This document shows, piece by piece, positions 1-8,638 of a DNA stretch of 37,274 nucleotides. The DNA comes from DATAEK01 sp036258055. Its GTDB lineage: Bacteria > Acidobacteriota > Vicinamibacteria > Vicinamibacterales > 2-12-FULL-66-21. Under the pieces are notes generated by a model. The model did not search any database. It saw only the letters and a list, made by a program, of their open reading frames with translations, and was not told where the DNA came from. A program made the position numbers and the translations under genes. Position 1 is the stretch's first letter. Every line of letters starts with the position of its first letter. The DNA lies in contig DATAEK010000032.1 in assembly GCA_036258055.1 (NCBI GenBank), forward strand, positions 1-37,274, given 5' to 3'.

Positions 1-1
1 A

Positions 2-1048
2 GAGTCGCACTTCATCCTCACCGACGTGCCGGTCACGGCGCTGTGCATCCTCGCGTTGTGGCTGTCGCTCCGGGCATCGACACTCCACACGGTTGCCGCC
101 TTCGCGTGGGCGGGCGCGGCTATTGGCCTCACCGCCGCCGCAAAATACAACGGTGGAGTGGTCGCGGTCGCGCTCTTGATCGTCTGGCTGCGTGAGTATT
201 GGGAAGGAGAGTGGGGACGCAAGGCTGCGGCGGCCATCCTCGCGATGATCGTGGCATTCACGATCGCCGCTCCCTACTCGATTCTGGACTTGCCGGGCTT
301 TCTGAACGGTTTCGCCGCACAGATGTCGCGCTTCGCCATCCCGCGGGACTACGGCACGCCGATCGGGATGATCTACCTGAAACATCTCGCCCTCCAAGGG
401 CGGCTGTGGGTCTTCGCGGCCGGCGCCGGGATCGTGCTCGCGCTCGCGCGGCGTGAGCGTCGAGGCCTCTGGTGGAGCCCGCTCTGGTTCGCCGCTCTGT
501 ATTTCTACGTCCTCGAAACCCACACGCCGGTCTTCGCGCGGTACGCGCTGCCGCTCGTGCCGGTCATCTGCCTGTTAGCCGCCGTTCCGATCGTGGAACT
601 GGCAGCCGTCGCCGGGCGGTTTTCGCGATCGCCCGCGGCTTTGCCTCTGGTCGTGACTCTGGCGTCGCTCGCCATCGTTTCGCAACCGGCGATCCAGACC
701 GTGTCTTGGATCGAAGGGCTCAAGAGCCGCGATACCCGCGTTGTTGCGGCCGACTGGATGCGCGCACAACTTCCCCAGAAGACCCGGCTCGTTGTGGAAA
801 TCACCGGGCCAACCTACATGTCAACCGCGGGATTTTCAGTGACGCGCGTCGAAAACATCAAGGACCGGACGCCGGCGCAATACGTGAGGTCCGACGCCGG
901 CTATCTGGTGATCAGCTCGGGTGATCTCGATCGGTATCAGGATTACGCACAGCTGGGCAAGCTGGTGTTCGAGATCGCGCCTCTCAATCAACGGCCGGGT
1001 CCGCCGGTGCGGATTATTCAGATCGATCGCGCAGAAGCGGTGCGGTAG
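2..1048 (+). CDS. GT39-like membrane glycosyltransferase, C-terminal part (5' end outside window)
   Basis: This is the 3' part of an integral-membrane glycosyltransferase of the ArnT/PMT type (GT39, polyprenyl-phosphate sugar donors); acceptor and sugar cannot be read from the sequence. The frame is open to the window edge. The first residues read ESHFILTDVPVTAL, the usual loop motif of this superfamily, where an acidic residue before 'PVT' belongs to the conserved luminal/periplasmic loop, so the gene begins upstream and the GTG at 26 is not its start. Several hydrophobic segments follow (for example around codons 35-65, 85-105, 140-160, 195-235), with the late motif 'FARYALPLVPVICLL' typical of GT39 C-terminal membrane segments. 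A soluble tail of about 100 residues ends the protein. It is convergent with the ADOP permease at 1104, with a hairpin in between. Confidence 0.8.
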   Translation, partial: ESHFILTDVPVTALCILALWLSLRASTLHTVAAFAWAGAAIGLTAAAKYNGGVVAVALLIVWLREYWEGEWGRKAAAAILAMIVAFTIAAPYSILDLPGFLNGFAAQMSRFAIPRDYGTPIGMIYLKHLALQGRLWVFAAGAGIVLALARRERRGLWWSPLWFAALYFYVLETHTPVFARYALPLVPVICLLAAVPIVELAAVAGRFSRSPAALPLVVTLASLAIVSQPAIQTVSWIEGLKSRDTRVVAADWMRAQLPQKTRLVVEITGPTYMSTAGFSVTRVENIKDRTPAQYVRSDAGYLVISSGDLDRYQDYAQLGKLVFEIAPLNQRPGPPVRIIQIDRAEAVR

Positions 1049-1061
1049 CTTGAAGGGTAGC

Positions 1062-1089
1062 GTCCGGCCTTGGCCGGCCTTGGCCGGAC
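1062..1089. terminator. GC-rich dyad between convergent genes
   Basis: The arms GTCCGGCC (1062-1069) and GGCCGGAC (1082-1089) are perfect complements. The intervening bases hold a further GGCCGGCC, so the stretch can also be read as a 10-base unit repeated about 2.5 times. It lies in the 55-base gap between two converging stop codons, so a bidirectional terminator is the natural reading. No U-tract follows on either strand, so the function is inferred from position and symmetry only. Confidence 0.45.
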
Positions 1090-1103
1090 CTTCACGCCGG
1101 TGT

Positions 1104-3545
1104 CTACTCGTGTCTCAGCGCGATGAGCGGATCGACGGTCGCGGCTCGATGTGCCGGGATCGCGCTAGCGAGGAAACCGGCGCACGCGAGCACGAGCAGC
1201 GCACCGCCAAATACGCTCAGGTCGGTCGGTTCGATCTGGTAGAGGAACGTCGCGATTCCCGCGCCGAGATACCAGGCGGCAGCCACGCCAATCGCGAGCC
1301 CCGCGAGCATCAGCGTGGCCGCCCGCCGCAACACCATCGAGACGACCCGGCTGCGGGTGGCGCCGAGCGCCATGCGCACGCCGATCTCGTTCGTTCGCTG
1401 CGCCACGAGATAGGCCATCACGCCGTAGATACCTACGGCCGCGATCACCAGGCCGAGCACGCCGAAGAGCGACAGCAACGCCATGTTGAAGCGCCGCTGC
1501 GCGATCAGCCGATCCATGTACGCCTCCATGGTCAGCGTGTCGCTCGTCAGCCGCTGATCCTTGTTCACCGACCAGATCGCGGCCTTGACCGCCGGGAGCA
1601 CCGCCAGCGGATCCCCCCGTGTCCGCATTGCCAGGGTCGCGCCGATTTGCGGGTTCTGCGCCAGCGGCACGTAGCATTCCTGCCGCGGCGGCGTCTCCGG
1701 TCCGAGATGACGGATGTCGCCGACGACGCCGACCACGACGCGATCCTTGTTGTTGATCTTGACGTGCTGTCCAAGCGGATCCTGACCCGGCCAGTACCTC
1801 GTTGCCGCCGTCTGGTTGACGACGACCACGGGTACGCCGCTTTCTCGATCGTCGGTCGAGAGCGTCCGGCCGCGAAGCAGCGGAATGCGCAACAGCTCGA
1901 GGTACTTCGGCGTCACGGTCCGAATGTCGATCGAGTCGTCGTCTCCCTTGAGCTCGCCGCGCCCGGGAAGCTCGACGCCGGTACGACTCCAGCTCCCGGT
2001 GAGAGGCAACCCGCCGCCCACGAGCGCGGCCTGCTCGACACCCGGCACGCGGCTCACCGCCTGGACCATCTGCTCGAGATACACACGGCCCTGGGGCAGC
2101 ACCCGTTGGTACTCGCCGGGTTTGTTGAAATCGAACCGGATGCCGACGTTCAGCACGAGCACGTTGTGGTAGTCGAGCCCGGTGTCGACCCGCATCAGGC
2201 GGACGAAACTGCGGGTAAAGAGGCCAGCGCCGACGAGGAGCACCACTGCCAGTGCCACTTCGGCTACGACGAGCGCACCTCGCAGCCGCTGACTGGCGAT
2301 CCCTGCCGTCGATGACCGGCTGCTGTCTTTGAGCGTTGTCGTCAGATCGGGCCGCGACGACTGGAGCGCGGGTACGATCCCGAAGAACACGCCTGTCAGC
2401 AGCGCCGCACACACGGCGGTGGTGAGGACGCGAAGATCGATCCCGATCGCCGCCACGCGCGGCAACCCGGCTGGGAGCCAGGCCCGCAGCAGCTGGACGC
2501 CGCCGTACGCGAGCACGATCCCGATGGCCGCGCCCGCCAGCGACAGCACGATGCCTTCGATCAGCAGGGCGCGTGTCAGCCGCCATCGGCTCGCACCGAG
2601 CGCCGCGCGGATGCCCAGCTCACGCGTTCGAACGGTCGCGCGCGCGAGCATCAGATTCCCGACGTTCGCGCACGCGATGAGCAGCACGAGCACCACGGCC
2701 CCAAGCAGCATCAGCATCCACGGCCGTACTTTGCCGACGAGATGTTCCTGGAGTGCGATCACCCGCACCCGGCGGCCGGGGCTCCACTTCGGATACTGCT
2801 TCTCGAGGGCGTCGGACACGCGATTCATCTGGTCGTGCGCCTGCGCGAGCGATACACCCTTTTTCAGCCGACCGATGGCCGTCCAGTTGTAGTTGTGGTT
2901 CTCGCCGTGGACGAAGTCCTCGGCTCTGAACCAGAGCGGGGCGTAGATCTCTGTCGGGCGATCGCTGGCGACGGGATACGCGAAGCCTCGGGGCAGAACG
3001 CCGACGATTTCCCAGGTCTCCTCGTTGAGCTCGAGTGTTTTTCCGATGGCGTCCGGCGACCCGCCGAAGCGGCGTTGCCAGAGTCCGTAGCTCAGGATCG
3101 CAACCCGGTGCCGGCCTTCGATCTCGTCCTGCGCCGTGAACGATCGCCCGAGGATTGGCGCCACTCGTACGACAGGGAAGAACTCCCAGCTCACACGCTG
3201 AGCCCGCGCATCCGCCGGTTCGCCACTCTCGTTCCGCAACCGGAAGGAATACCCTCCAACCGCGGCCAGACCGTCGAACGACTCCTGCAGGCGCCGCCAG
3301 TCGAGGTAGGTCTGCGAGGTCGTCTGCCCCCCACCAAATGTCGTCGGGCGCTTCGTATCGTGCTCGAGGACGGCGGCCAGCCGATCGTGCTCGTCGAAGG
3401 GCAAACCCCGGAGGACGACGGCGTCCACGATGGAGAAGATCGCGGTCCCGGCGCCGATGCCGAGCGCCAGCACGACGAGCGCGACGATCGTGAAGGTCGG
3501 CGAGGCCCGGAGCGCGCGCAGGGCGGTCTTGAGGTCATCCAGCAT
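1104..3545 (-). CDS. MacB/FtsX-family ABC permease, ADOP type
   Basis: This is a duplicated permease of the acidobacterial 'ADOP' kind: two MacB-type periplasmic core domains and two FtsX transmembrane blocks in one chain of 813 residues. It would sit in the inner membrane; MacB-like proteins move peptides or lipoproteins or transmit force to the periplasm, but substrates of the orphan type are unknown. TM1 follows a short cytoplasmic lead (TIVALVVLALGIGAGTA, near residues 18-34). The first FtsX block carries RELGIRAALGASR and the second NEIGVRMALGATR. I place the start at the ATG at 3545, where the family's usual 'L-D-D-L-K-x-A-L-R-x-L-R' lead begins; the open frame continues 37 codons upstream but that stretch is unlike the family and looks like leader DNA. 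No strong ribosome binding site is visible. No ATPase gene is adjacent. Confidence 0.9.
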   Translation of the reverse strand: MLDDLKTALRALRASPTFTIVALVVLALGIGAGTAIFSIVDAVVLRGLPFDEHDRLAAVLEHDTKRPTTFGGGQTTSQTYLDWRRLQESFDGLAAVGGYSFRLRNESGEPADARAQRVSWEFFPVVRVAPILGRSFTAQDEIEGRHRVAILSYGLWQRRFGGSPDAIGKTLELNEETWEIVGVLPRGFAYPVASDRPTEIYAPLWFRAEDFVHGENHNYNWTAIGRLKKGVSLAQAHDQMNRVSDALEKQYPKWSPGRRVRVIALQEHLVGKVRPWMLMLLGAVVLVLLIACANVGNLMLARATVRTRELGIRAALGASRWRLTRALLIEGIVLSLAGAAIGIVLAYGGVQLLRAWLPAGLPRVAAIGIDLRVLTTAVCAALLTGVFFGIVPALQSSRPDLTTTLKDSSRSSTAGIASQRLRGALVVAEVALAVVLLVGAGLFTRSFVRLMRVDTGLDYHNVLVLNVGIRFDFNKPGEYQRVLPQGRVYLEQMVQAVSRVPGVEQAALVGGGLPLTGSWSRTGVELPGRGELKGDDDSIDIRTVTPKYLELLRIPLLRGRTLSTDDRESGVPVVVVNQTAATRYWPGQDPLGQHVKINNKDRVVVGVVGDIRHLGPETPPRQECYVPLAQNPQIGATLAMRTRGDPLAVLPAVKAAIWSVNKDQRLTSDTLTMEAYMDRLIAQRRFNMALLSLFGVLGLVIAAVGIYGVMAYLVAQRTNEIGVRMALGATRSRVVSMVLRRAATLMLAGLAIGVAAAWYLGAGIATFLYQIEPTDLSVFGGALLVLACAGFLASAIPAHRAATVDPLIALRHE

Positions 3546-3712
3546 GCAGGTACGCCGAGTCAGCGGACGGTCGAACTGCGTCAGGCAGTCGTAACAGGAA
3601 TCCGGCAGTCGGTCACTCTGATAGGAAAAAAACTCTCGATTCTTTCTCCGCCACACGGCACCGGCCTTTTAGACGGCTTGTCACCCGCCAGAGTTGGCTC
3701 CGTCACGCCGAA

Positions 3713-4639
3713 TCAGCCGCTCAGCACGTCGCGGATAGCGCCGATCACCACCTCGGGCTGATCCAGGGGGATCCAGTGTCCGCTGTTGGAGGCGACGATG
3801 TGGCGGCCGCGTGTGGAGAGCCGCGCGAGTTCCTCCTGTTGCCGGATGCGATAGTCACCGGGATCGGTTGACGAGAGCGTGACGAGCGGCAGGTCACCGT
3901 AGCCGTCGGCTGATGCCTCCAGAGCCTCACGCGCGCTCTCGGAGATGAATTCGATCTGGCTGCCCAACGCTTCGTAGAAGCGGGGCAGCGTCCAGAAACG
4001 CCGGAGCGGCCGTCGCGCTTCGAGAGGCAGCCGCCAGATCGGAGCAAGGATCCCTTCGTCCTCCCGCGACAGCCCGCCTCTGCTCACCACCTTGACCAGG
4101 CCTCTCGCGACGCCGAGCGCACCGATCGACGCGAAGCCGCCGACGATCCGTGCCACGCCGAGACGCGCGGCGCTCATGCCGTAACGGCACAGACGGATTC
4201 CTCGATCGATCTTGATCTGCTCCTTGGGCGCCGGGTTTATCCAGTCCTCGGGATGCGCAGGATCCACGAGCACGAGACCGGAAACGTCGCGGCGGTACCG
4301 GCGCGCGAAGATACACATGACGAGGCCGCCGAACGAATGACCGACAAGCACAAACGGCGGAGCGACGCTGCCGCGATCGAGGAGCGTGCGCAGCTCCTCC
4401 GCGATCCGGCTCGCTGTACGCGGCAGCGGACCGGCGTCGCTCCAGCCGAAGCCGGCGCGATCGTAGCTGCACACATGCCCGAATCGTGCGACCGGTGGTT
4501 GGACGAGCGACCAGCTCAACGATGATCCGCCGAGCGCGGACTCGAGGATCACCGTCGGATTGCCCTGCCCGCTGCAGTTCAAGTGCAGGCGGAAGCCGCC
4601 GACGTCAATCAGGCGTCCGGGGGGAGCGAACGCGCGCAT
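3713..4639 (-). CDS. alpha/beta hydrolase
   Basis: This is a cytoplasmic alpha/beta-hydrolase-fold protein of 308 residues, a normal size for the family. The nucleophile elbow is GHSFGG at residues 100-105, giving Ser102 as nucleophile. The catalytic histidine is probably His288 in NSGHWIPLDQPE, and the acid is most likely Asp259 in SSTDPGDYR. An oxyanion-type strand ESALGGSSLSW (33-43) replaces the more common HG motif, and CSYDRAGFGWSD (57-68) is the classic segment before the elbow. A helical cap covers roughly residues 135-240. No signal peptide is present. The substrate cannot be deduced; an esterase or haloperoxidase-like C-C hydrolase are both possible. It lies 43 bases downstream of the membrane protein on the same strand and could be the last gene of a three-gene unit starting at 6644. 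Confidence 0.88.
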   Translation of the reverse strand: MRAFAPPGRLIDVGGFRLHLNCSGQGNPTVILESALGGSSLSWSLVQPPVARFGHVCSYDRAGFGWSDAGPLPRTASRIAEELRTLLDRGSVAPPFVLVGHSFGGLVMCIFARRYRRDVSGLVLVDPAHPEDWINPAPKEQIKIDRGIRLCRYGMSAARLGVARIVGGFASIGALGVARGLVKVVSRGGLSREDEGILAPIWRLPLEARRPLRRFWTLPRFYEALGSQIEFISESAREALEASADGYGDLPLVTLSSTDPGDYRIRQQEELARLSTRGRHIVASNSGHWIPLDQPEVVIGAIRDVLSG

Positions 4640-4682
4640 CGCCCTACGATACGCGCTTCGGTTGACGTTCGTCGAAAACGCG

Positions 4683-6131
4683 TCACGTAATGCTCAACGT
4701 CAGCTCGGGCGACGTCGTGGTGATGCCTGAAGCATCCACAAGCCGGACGACGACTGTGGCGGTTCCTGCCGCAGTCGGCGTGCCTTGCAGCGTCCCGGTG
4801 CCTTCGTCGATCGCAAGCCACGGTGGCCCCGAGGTGATCGCCCATTTGTAGGGGGGCGTCCCGCCGGTGGCCGTCAGGGCGAACGTGTAGGGCGTGTTCA
4901 CGATGGCGCCGTTAAGCGCCGCTGTCGATGTCGTCAGATCGCTGGCCACGATGTCGAGCGTCGCGTCGGTCGAAACCGTGCCTTCGGTGTTCACCGCCGT
5001 GACTTTGATCTGACGGGCATCCTTCAAGTCCTCGGGGCGGAGCTTCACGGTCACCTGCTGCTCGGTGACGGTCTCCGGCTTTCGCTCCTCTGCGTTCAGA
5101 CGCACCGCCGACACCGTCCCGAGACGATCGCCAGAGATCTTGAGCAGAACCGCGACCTTCGTGCCCGCCGCAATCCTTTCCGGTTCGATGCGATCGATCA
5201 CCGGCGTGTTCAGTTTGTCGCTGCGCGGATCCGCGGACTTGAAGAGCGTCTCGAAGATCTCGGCGAGCTTCTGCGCCGCCTTGTCGGCGAACATGCCGAC
5301 CAGTGCGCCCACGGCGATCACGCCGAAGGGGTTGACGATTCGGGCGTCAGCCGGTGTGCCCGCGAGGAAGCCGCCGCGCAGGAGGGAGTAGAACACCAGC
5401 GCCATCGCCATCCCGAGAAACGGCCGCGTGATGTACCACCAGAACCAGCTGGCCGTCAGCGTGCGATTACCGATGAAGTCCGCCAGCGACTTCAAGCCGT
5501 GGATAAAGCTGCCGAGCGCCCCCGCGCAGAGGACGAGCAGGAACAGCTGCACCTCCAGCGTGATGTATGGATGCCACCAGCGGAAGACATTCAGCGGCAC
5601 GCGCGGCTTGGAGAGGTTCAGGACGAGCGCGTTCGAACCGACGTTGCCGTTGACCACGTCGATGATCATCGGACCCTGGCTGAGCACGTTCTCCGTGCTG
5701 AGTGGCGCCTTGAGCAGATTCGAGCTGACGAAGAACTTGGCCACTTCGAGGCGGTTGAATCGAACCGCGGACGCCGCCGTGAAGTTCTGCCCGTAGATCA
5801 GGATCGTCGTCGTCGGCGGCGCGTCGGCCGTGGTCTGCCAGGCGAGCTCGACCAGTTGGGGAGCGGTGCCCGCCGCCGCTTCGGTCGGCGTCGACGGTGA
5901 TGGCCTCTGCTGCGCGAGATCGACCAGCGTGTTGGGAAATTCGACCGACGTCAGCGAGACCAGCATGAACATCAGCACGAACCCGACGCTCAGCAGATAG
6001 ACGACGAGTACGCGGCGCCAACGGTCCGGCATCGGGGCGCCGTCACTCGTCTTCGACCCCTGTGTCGTCAGAAAGTAGCTGACGGCGGCGACCACGACCA
6101 CGACCGCCACGACATAGATCCAACCGCCCAT
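4683..6131 (-). CDS. multi-pass membrane protein with Ig-like (IPT-like and putative-Ig) domains
   Basis: I do not recognise a named family for the whole protein (482 residues). Visible parts in order: TM segments at about 4-23 and 41-61; an extracytoplasmic IPT/TIG-like beta domain at about 90-175, with the pattern 'ILIYGQNFTAASAVRFN'; three hydrophobic segments at about 190-212, 232-252 and 266-282; a second IPT-like domain at about 310-397; and a C-terminal putative-Ig domain at about 405-482 with the signature GGTPPYKW, then LQGTPTAAG. Such Ig folds mediate binding in envelope proteins. A clear ribosome binding site, GAGGAGGT, precedes the ATG by six bases. The stop of the NTF2-like gene is 36 bases upstream, suggesting one transcript. 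Function is unknown; a cell-envelope scaffold or sensor is an inference. Confidence 0.75.
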   Translation of the reverse strand: MGGWIYVVAVVVVVAAVSYFLTTQGSKTSDGAPMPDRWRRVLVVYLLSVGFVLMFMLVSLTSVEFPNTLVDLAQQRPSPSTPTEAAAGTAPQLVELAWQTTADAPPTTTILIYGQNFTAASAVRFNRLEVAKFFVSSNLLKAPLSTENVLSQGPMIIDVVNGNVGSNALVLNLSKPRVPLNVFRWWHPYITLEVQLFLLVLCAGALGSFIHGLKSLADFIGNRTLTASWFWWYITRPFLGMAMALVFYSLLRGGFLAGTPADARIVNPFGVIAVGALVGMFADKAAQKLAEIFETLFKSADPRSDKLNTPVIDRIEPERIAAGTKVAVLLKISGDRLGTVSAVRLNAEERKPETVTEQQVTVKLRPEDLKDARQIKVTAVNTEGTVSTDATLDIVASDLTTSTAALNGAIVNTPYTFALTATGGTPPYKWAITSGPPWLAIDEGTGTLQGTPTAAGTATVVVRLVDASGITTTSPELTLSIT

Positions 6132-6167
6132 CGGGACCTCCTCGCGCGTGCCTCCGAGCTCGGTGGC

Positions 6168-6644
6168 TTACTTGCCGGCCGGCGCCGGCGCGCCGGCTGA
6201 CTCTTGATGGAAGACGGCGGTCCACTTACCGTTACGCTTCGTCCACACCGTCGACGACCAGGTCGGGCTCGGAATGGGTTGCCCTTGATACATGCCCTTG
6301 CCGGTCCACTTGTAGGTGAGGACCGCGCAGTTCGCATCGACCCACACCGTCTTGAAGTCCGAGATGTCCCACGACTCGATCTTCATGTCCTTGGTCATCT
6401 GCGGAAACAGCTTGACGAAGTCCGCGACCGACATGCGTCCGGACATCCCGTCCATCGACCAGCCTTCGGCCGCGACATGCTGCTTGAAGGTGGCGAGGTC
6501 TCCCTTGGCGACCGCCTGGTTGACGGCGCGTTCGTTCGCGATGAGGGTTTTCTCCGCCTGGGCATCCTGCGCGGCGAGATAGACGGTCGCTCCAATGGCG
6601 AGGGTCAGCGTCGTGCAGACGGCGGTGAGAGACTTCAGAGTCAT
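6168..6644 (-). CDS. secreted NTF2-like (SnoaL/DUF4440-type) small protein
   Basis: This 158-residue protein has a signal peptide (residues 1-30, hydrophobic core LTLAIGATVYLAA, cleavage likely after AQA) and a single NTF2-like alpha+beta domain. The DUF4440-type pattern is visible: an N-terminal helix rich in E, K and A beginning at ANERAVNQAVAKGDLATFKQH, a strand with W-S-x-D-G, the helix 'VADFVKLF', and paired strands ending in VWTKRNGKWTAVFHQES. Proteins of this fold include ketosteroid isomerases, dehydratases and many non-enzymatic binding modules, so no reaction can be assigned. Export suggests a periplasmic or secreted role. The start is supported by AGGAGG nine bases upstream of the ATG. 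The C-terminus is a short Ala/Pro tail. Confidence 0.82.
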   Translation of the reverse strand: MTLKSLTAVCTTLTLAIGATVYLAAQDAQAEKTLIANERAVNQAVAKGDLATFKQHVAAEGWSMDGMSGRMSVADFVKLFPQMTKDMKIESWDISDFKTVWVDANCAVLTYKWTGKGMYQGQPIPSPTWSSTVWTKRNGKWTAVFHQESAGAPAPAGK

Positions 6645-6783
6645 CGCAGTTTTCCTCCTGAAAGACGGCTCGTATACCGTAGCGATTTAGGCTCGCGCTG
6701 TCACCGGTTCGCGGTGGCGGATCTGCACGGAATGACCCGAGGAATGGAATTGAGGTGAGTGACAGGAGCTCAGGCGGTCAGAA

Positions 6784-6808
6784 GGGGCACAAGGGTCTCC
6801 TGTACCCC
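6784..6808 (-). terminator. candidate terminator of the glucan/PTS operon
   Basis: On the minus-strand RNA the arms GGGGUACA and UGUGCCCC pair over eight positions (one G-U pair) around a nine-base loop and are followed by UUCU. The element lies about 27 bases past the stop of the last operon gene (ptsG) and before the NTF2-like gene, the expected place for an operon terminator. On the plus strand one pair is lost, which supports the minus direction. Confidence 0.5.
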
Positions 6809-6834
6809 ACTCTGCCGTAAGCCGCCAGCCCGGG

Positions 6835-8586
6835 TCAGGGCTGAGCCATCGCCGCCGCGTATTGGTCGGCCGTCGTCCCGACGATGACGTGGAGCAGGTC
6901 GTCCTTGATCCGTTGAACGCTGAGTGCCCCCGCCGCGCTCAGCGCGGCGTCGTCGACGGCCGCGGCGCGCCCGACCTGAACGCGAAGGCGGGTGACGGCC
7001 ACGGGCTCGATGCTCACGATGTTCTGTCTGCCTCCGAGCGCACGGGTCATTGCGGCGGCGCGGGTGCGGACGTCAGCCGCGACGGCAACCGGCACACGAG
7101 CCTGTGCGACCGGTATTGAAGGCGGCGCCAAGGGTTGCTCGATGCGCGCGCCGCTCGACCGCATGTACTCCTCCATGTCGGTCTTGAGGTTCTCGGAGCG
7201 AGTGCCGAAGATTGCCTGCATCCCCTGGCCGACTTTCATCACCCCGGTCGCGCCCAGGGCTTTGAGTCGTTCGGCGCTCGCGCGCGACGTATCGTGCAGC
7301 TCGACACGCAGTCGCGTGATGCACGCGTCGAGGCTCCGAATGTTGTCTGCGCCGCCGAATGCCATCACCAGATCGTGGGCCAGCGATCCCTGCGCCGTGG
7401 CAACTGCTGCGACCGGCTCTTCCTCCACCTCGCGTCCTGGCGTCTTCAGATCGAGCCGCAGAATCAAGGCGTGAAAGATCCCGTAGTACATCAGCGCCCA
7501 CAGCGGCCCGAGCCAGAGATACCAGAGCCCTCGAGTCGAATTGGAGAAGAGCACGACGTAGTCGATGAGGCCGTGCGAGAACGTCGTGCTGTGGCGGATG
7601 CCGAGCTCGATGCAGGTGAAGTAGGCGACGCCGGCGAGGAGCGCATGAAGGGCGTAGAGCTGCGGCGCGACGAAAAGAAACGAAAACTCGATGGGTTCCG
7701 TGATCCCGGTGAGAAACGACGTCAGCGCCGCCGAGATCATGATGCCGCCGATCCTGGCGCGGTTCTCGGGCCGGGCGCAGCGCCAGATCGCCAATGCCGC
7801 GGCGGGCAGACCCCACATCTTGAAGAGATATCCACCGGCGAGGTGTCCCGCGGTTGGATCGCCGGCGGTGTAGCGGTAAATCTCGCCGCGGATGATCTTT
7901 CCTGTGGACGGATCGACGTACTGCCCGACCTCGAAGAAGAACGGCACGTTCCAGATGTGATGCAGGCCGAACGGGATCAGTGCGCGTTCGACGACCCCGT
8001 AGAGCGCGAAGGCCAGCGCGGGATTGCCCGAAGCGGCCCAACGCGAAAAGCGGTCGATCGCGGCGCCAATCGGCGGCCAGATCAGGCTGAGCACGATACC
8101 GGTGACGACGGCGGCGCACGCCGTGAGGATCGGCACCGCTCGCTTGCCGGCGAAGAAGCCGAGATACGGCGGCAGCTGTATGCGGTAGAAGCGGTTGAAG
8201 AGAATGCCGGCAATCGCACCGATCAGGATGCCGCCGAAAACCCCGGTTTCGATCGACGGGATGCCCATGATCGTGCGCGGCTCGTATCCGAGCAGCGGCG
8301 CCATGACGCCCATCGTGGCCAGCATGACTGCGTAACCGACGACGCTGGCCAGCGCCGAGACACCGTCGTTGTTGGTGATGCCGAGCGCCACGCCGATCGC
8401 GAAGATGAGCGGCAGGTTGCTGAAAACCGCGCCCCCCGACTGCGCCATGATGTTCGAGAGGCCCGACGGCAGCCAGCTGAATTTCGCGCTGCCGACGCCA
8501 AGCAGAATGCCCGCGACCGGCAGCACCGAGACCGGCAGCATCAACGATTTGCCGATTTTCTGCAGCCACGCAAACCATTGAGACAT
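6835..8586 (-). CDS. ptsG: PTS glucose-type EIICB with an extra, cysteine-less EIIB-like domain
   Basis: This is the membrane permease and last phosphoryl carrier of a glucose phosphotransferase system: it takes up glucose and releases glucose-6-phosphate. EIIC spans residues 1-380 and, compared from memory, follows E. coli PtsG closely (KSLMLPVSVLPVAGILLGVG at 13-32, TNNDGVSALA at 71-80, GITEPIEFSFLFVAP at 294-308). EIIB (about 400-480) has the phosphocysteine at Cys422 in DACITRLRV, matching the E. coli position almost exactly. After a linker (480-505) a second EIIB-like segment occupies 505-583: 'NIVSIEPVAVTRLRV' and 'IVGTTADQYAAAM' copy the EIIB start and end, but the Cys is missing, with one residue inserted. 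Canonical PtsG stops near 477 residues. The gene follows the EIIA-HPr-EI fusion by 22 bases. No clear ribosome binding site is seen. Resemblance to PtsG is much stronger than to NagE. Confidence 0.92.
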   Translation of the reverse strand: MSQWFAWLQKIGKSLMLPVSVLPVAGILLGVGSAKFSWLPSGLSNIMAQSGGAVFSNLPLIFAIGVALGITNNDGVSALASVVGYAVMLATMGVMAPLLGYEPRTIMGIPSIETGVFGGILIGAIAGILFNRFYRIQLPPYLGFFAGKRAVPILTACAAVVTGIVLSLIWPPIGAAIDRFSRWAASGNPALAFALYGVVERALIPFGLHHIWNVPFFFEVGQYVDPSTGKIIRGEIYRYTAGDPTAGHLAGGYLFKMWGLPAAALAIWRCARPENRARIGGIMISAALTSFLTGITEPIEFSFLFVAPQLYALHALLAGVAYFTCIELGIRHSTTFSHGLIDYVVLFSNSTRGLWYLWLGPLWALMYYGIFHALILRLDLKTPGREVEEEPVAAVATAQGSLAHDLVMAFGGADNIRSLDACITRLRVELHDTSRASAERLKALGATGVMKVGQGMQAIFGTRSENLKTDMEEYMRSSGARIEQPLAPPSIPVAQARVPVAVAADVRTRAAAMTRALGGRQNIVSIEPVAVTRLRVQVGRAAAVDDAALSAAGALSVQRIKDDLLHVIVGTTADQYAAAMAQP

Positions 8587-8597
8587 AGGAACAGTCC

Positions 8598-8638
8598 GGA
8601 GTTGGAATTCAGGCCCGAGGTTGGGAGTTGGAACTCAG
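8598..8638. repeat. degenerate heptamer-like repeat across the end of the EI fusion gene
   Basis: GGAGTTGGAATTCAG (8598-8612) recurs as GGAGTTGGAACTCAG (8624-8638) with one mismatch, and the stretch can be read as consecutive seven-base units of the kind GTTGGGA / GTTGGAA. It covers the 22-base gap before ptsG and the last ten codons of the EIIA-HPr-EI gene, so the repeat itself encodes the C-terminal residues QLSSNSQPRA. Confidence 0.55.

Noticed and set aside
921..2315. Long plus-strand open frame (464 codons) opposite the first ADOP gene
   Set aside because: It lies antisense to a gene with clear family motifs, has an Arg/His-rich composition typical of reverse-frame reading in GC-rich DNA, and resembles no protein family.
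6835..8586. N-acetylglucosamine permease (NagE)
   Set aside because: Segments such as TNNDGVSALA and GITEPIEFSFLFVAP and the Cys position follow PtsG rather than NagE, and no nagA/nagB-type gene is nearby.
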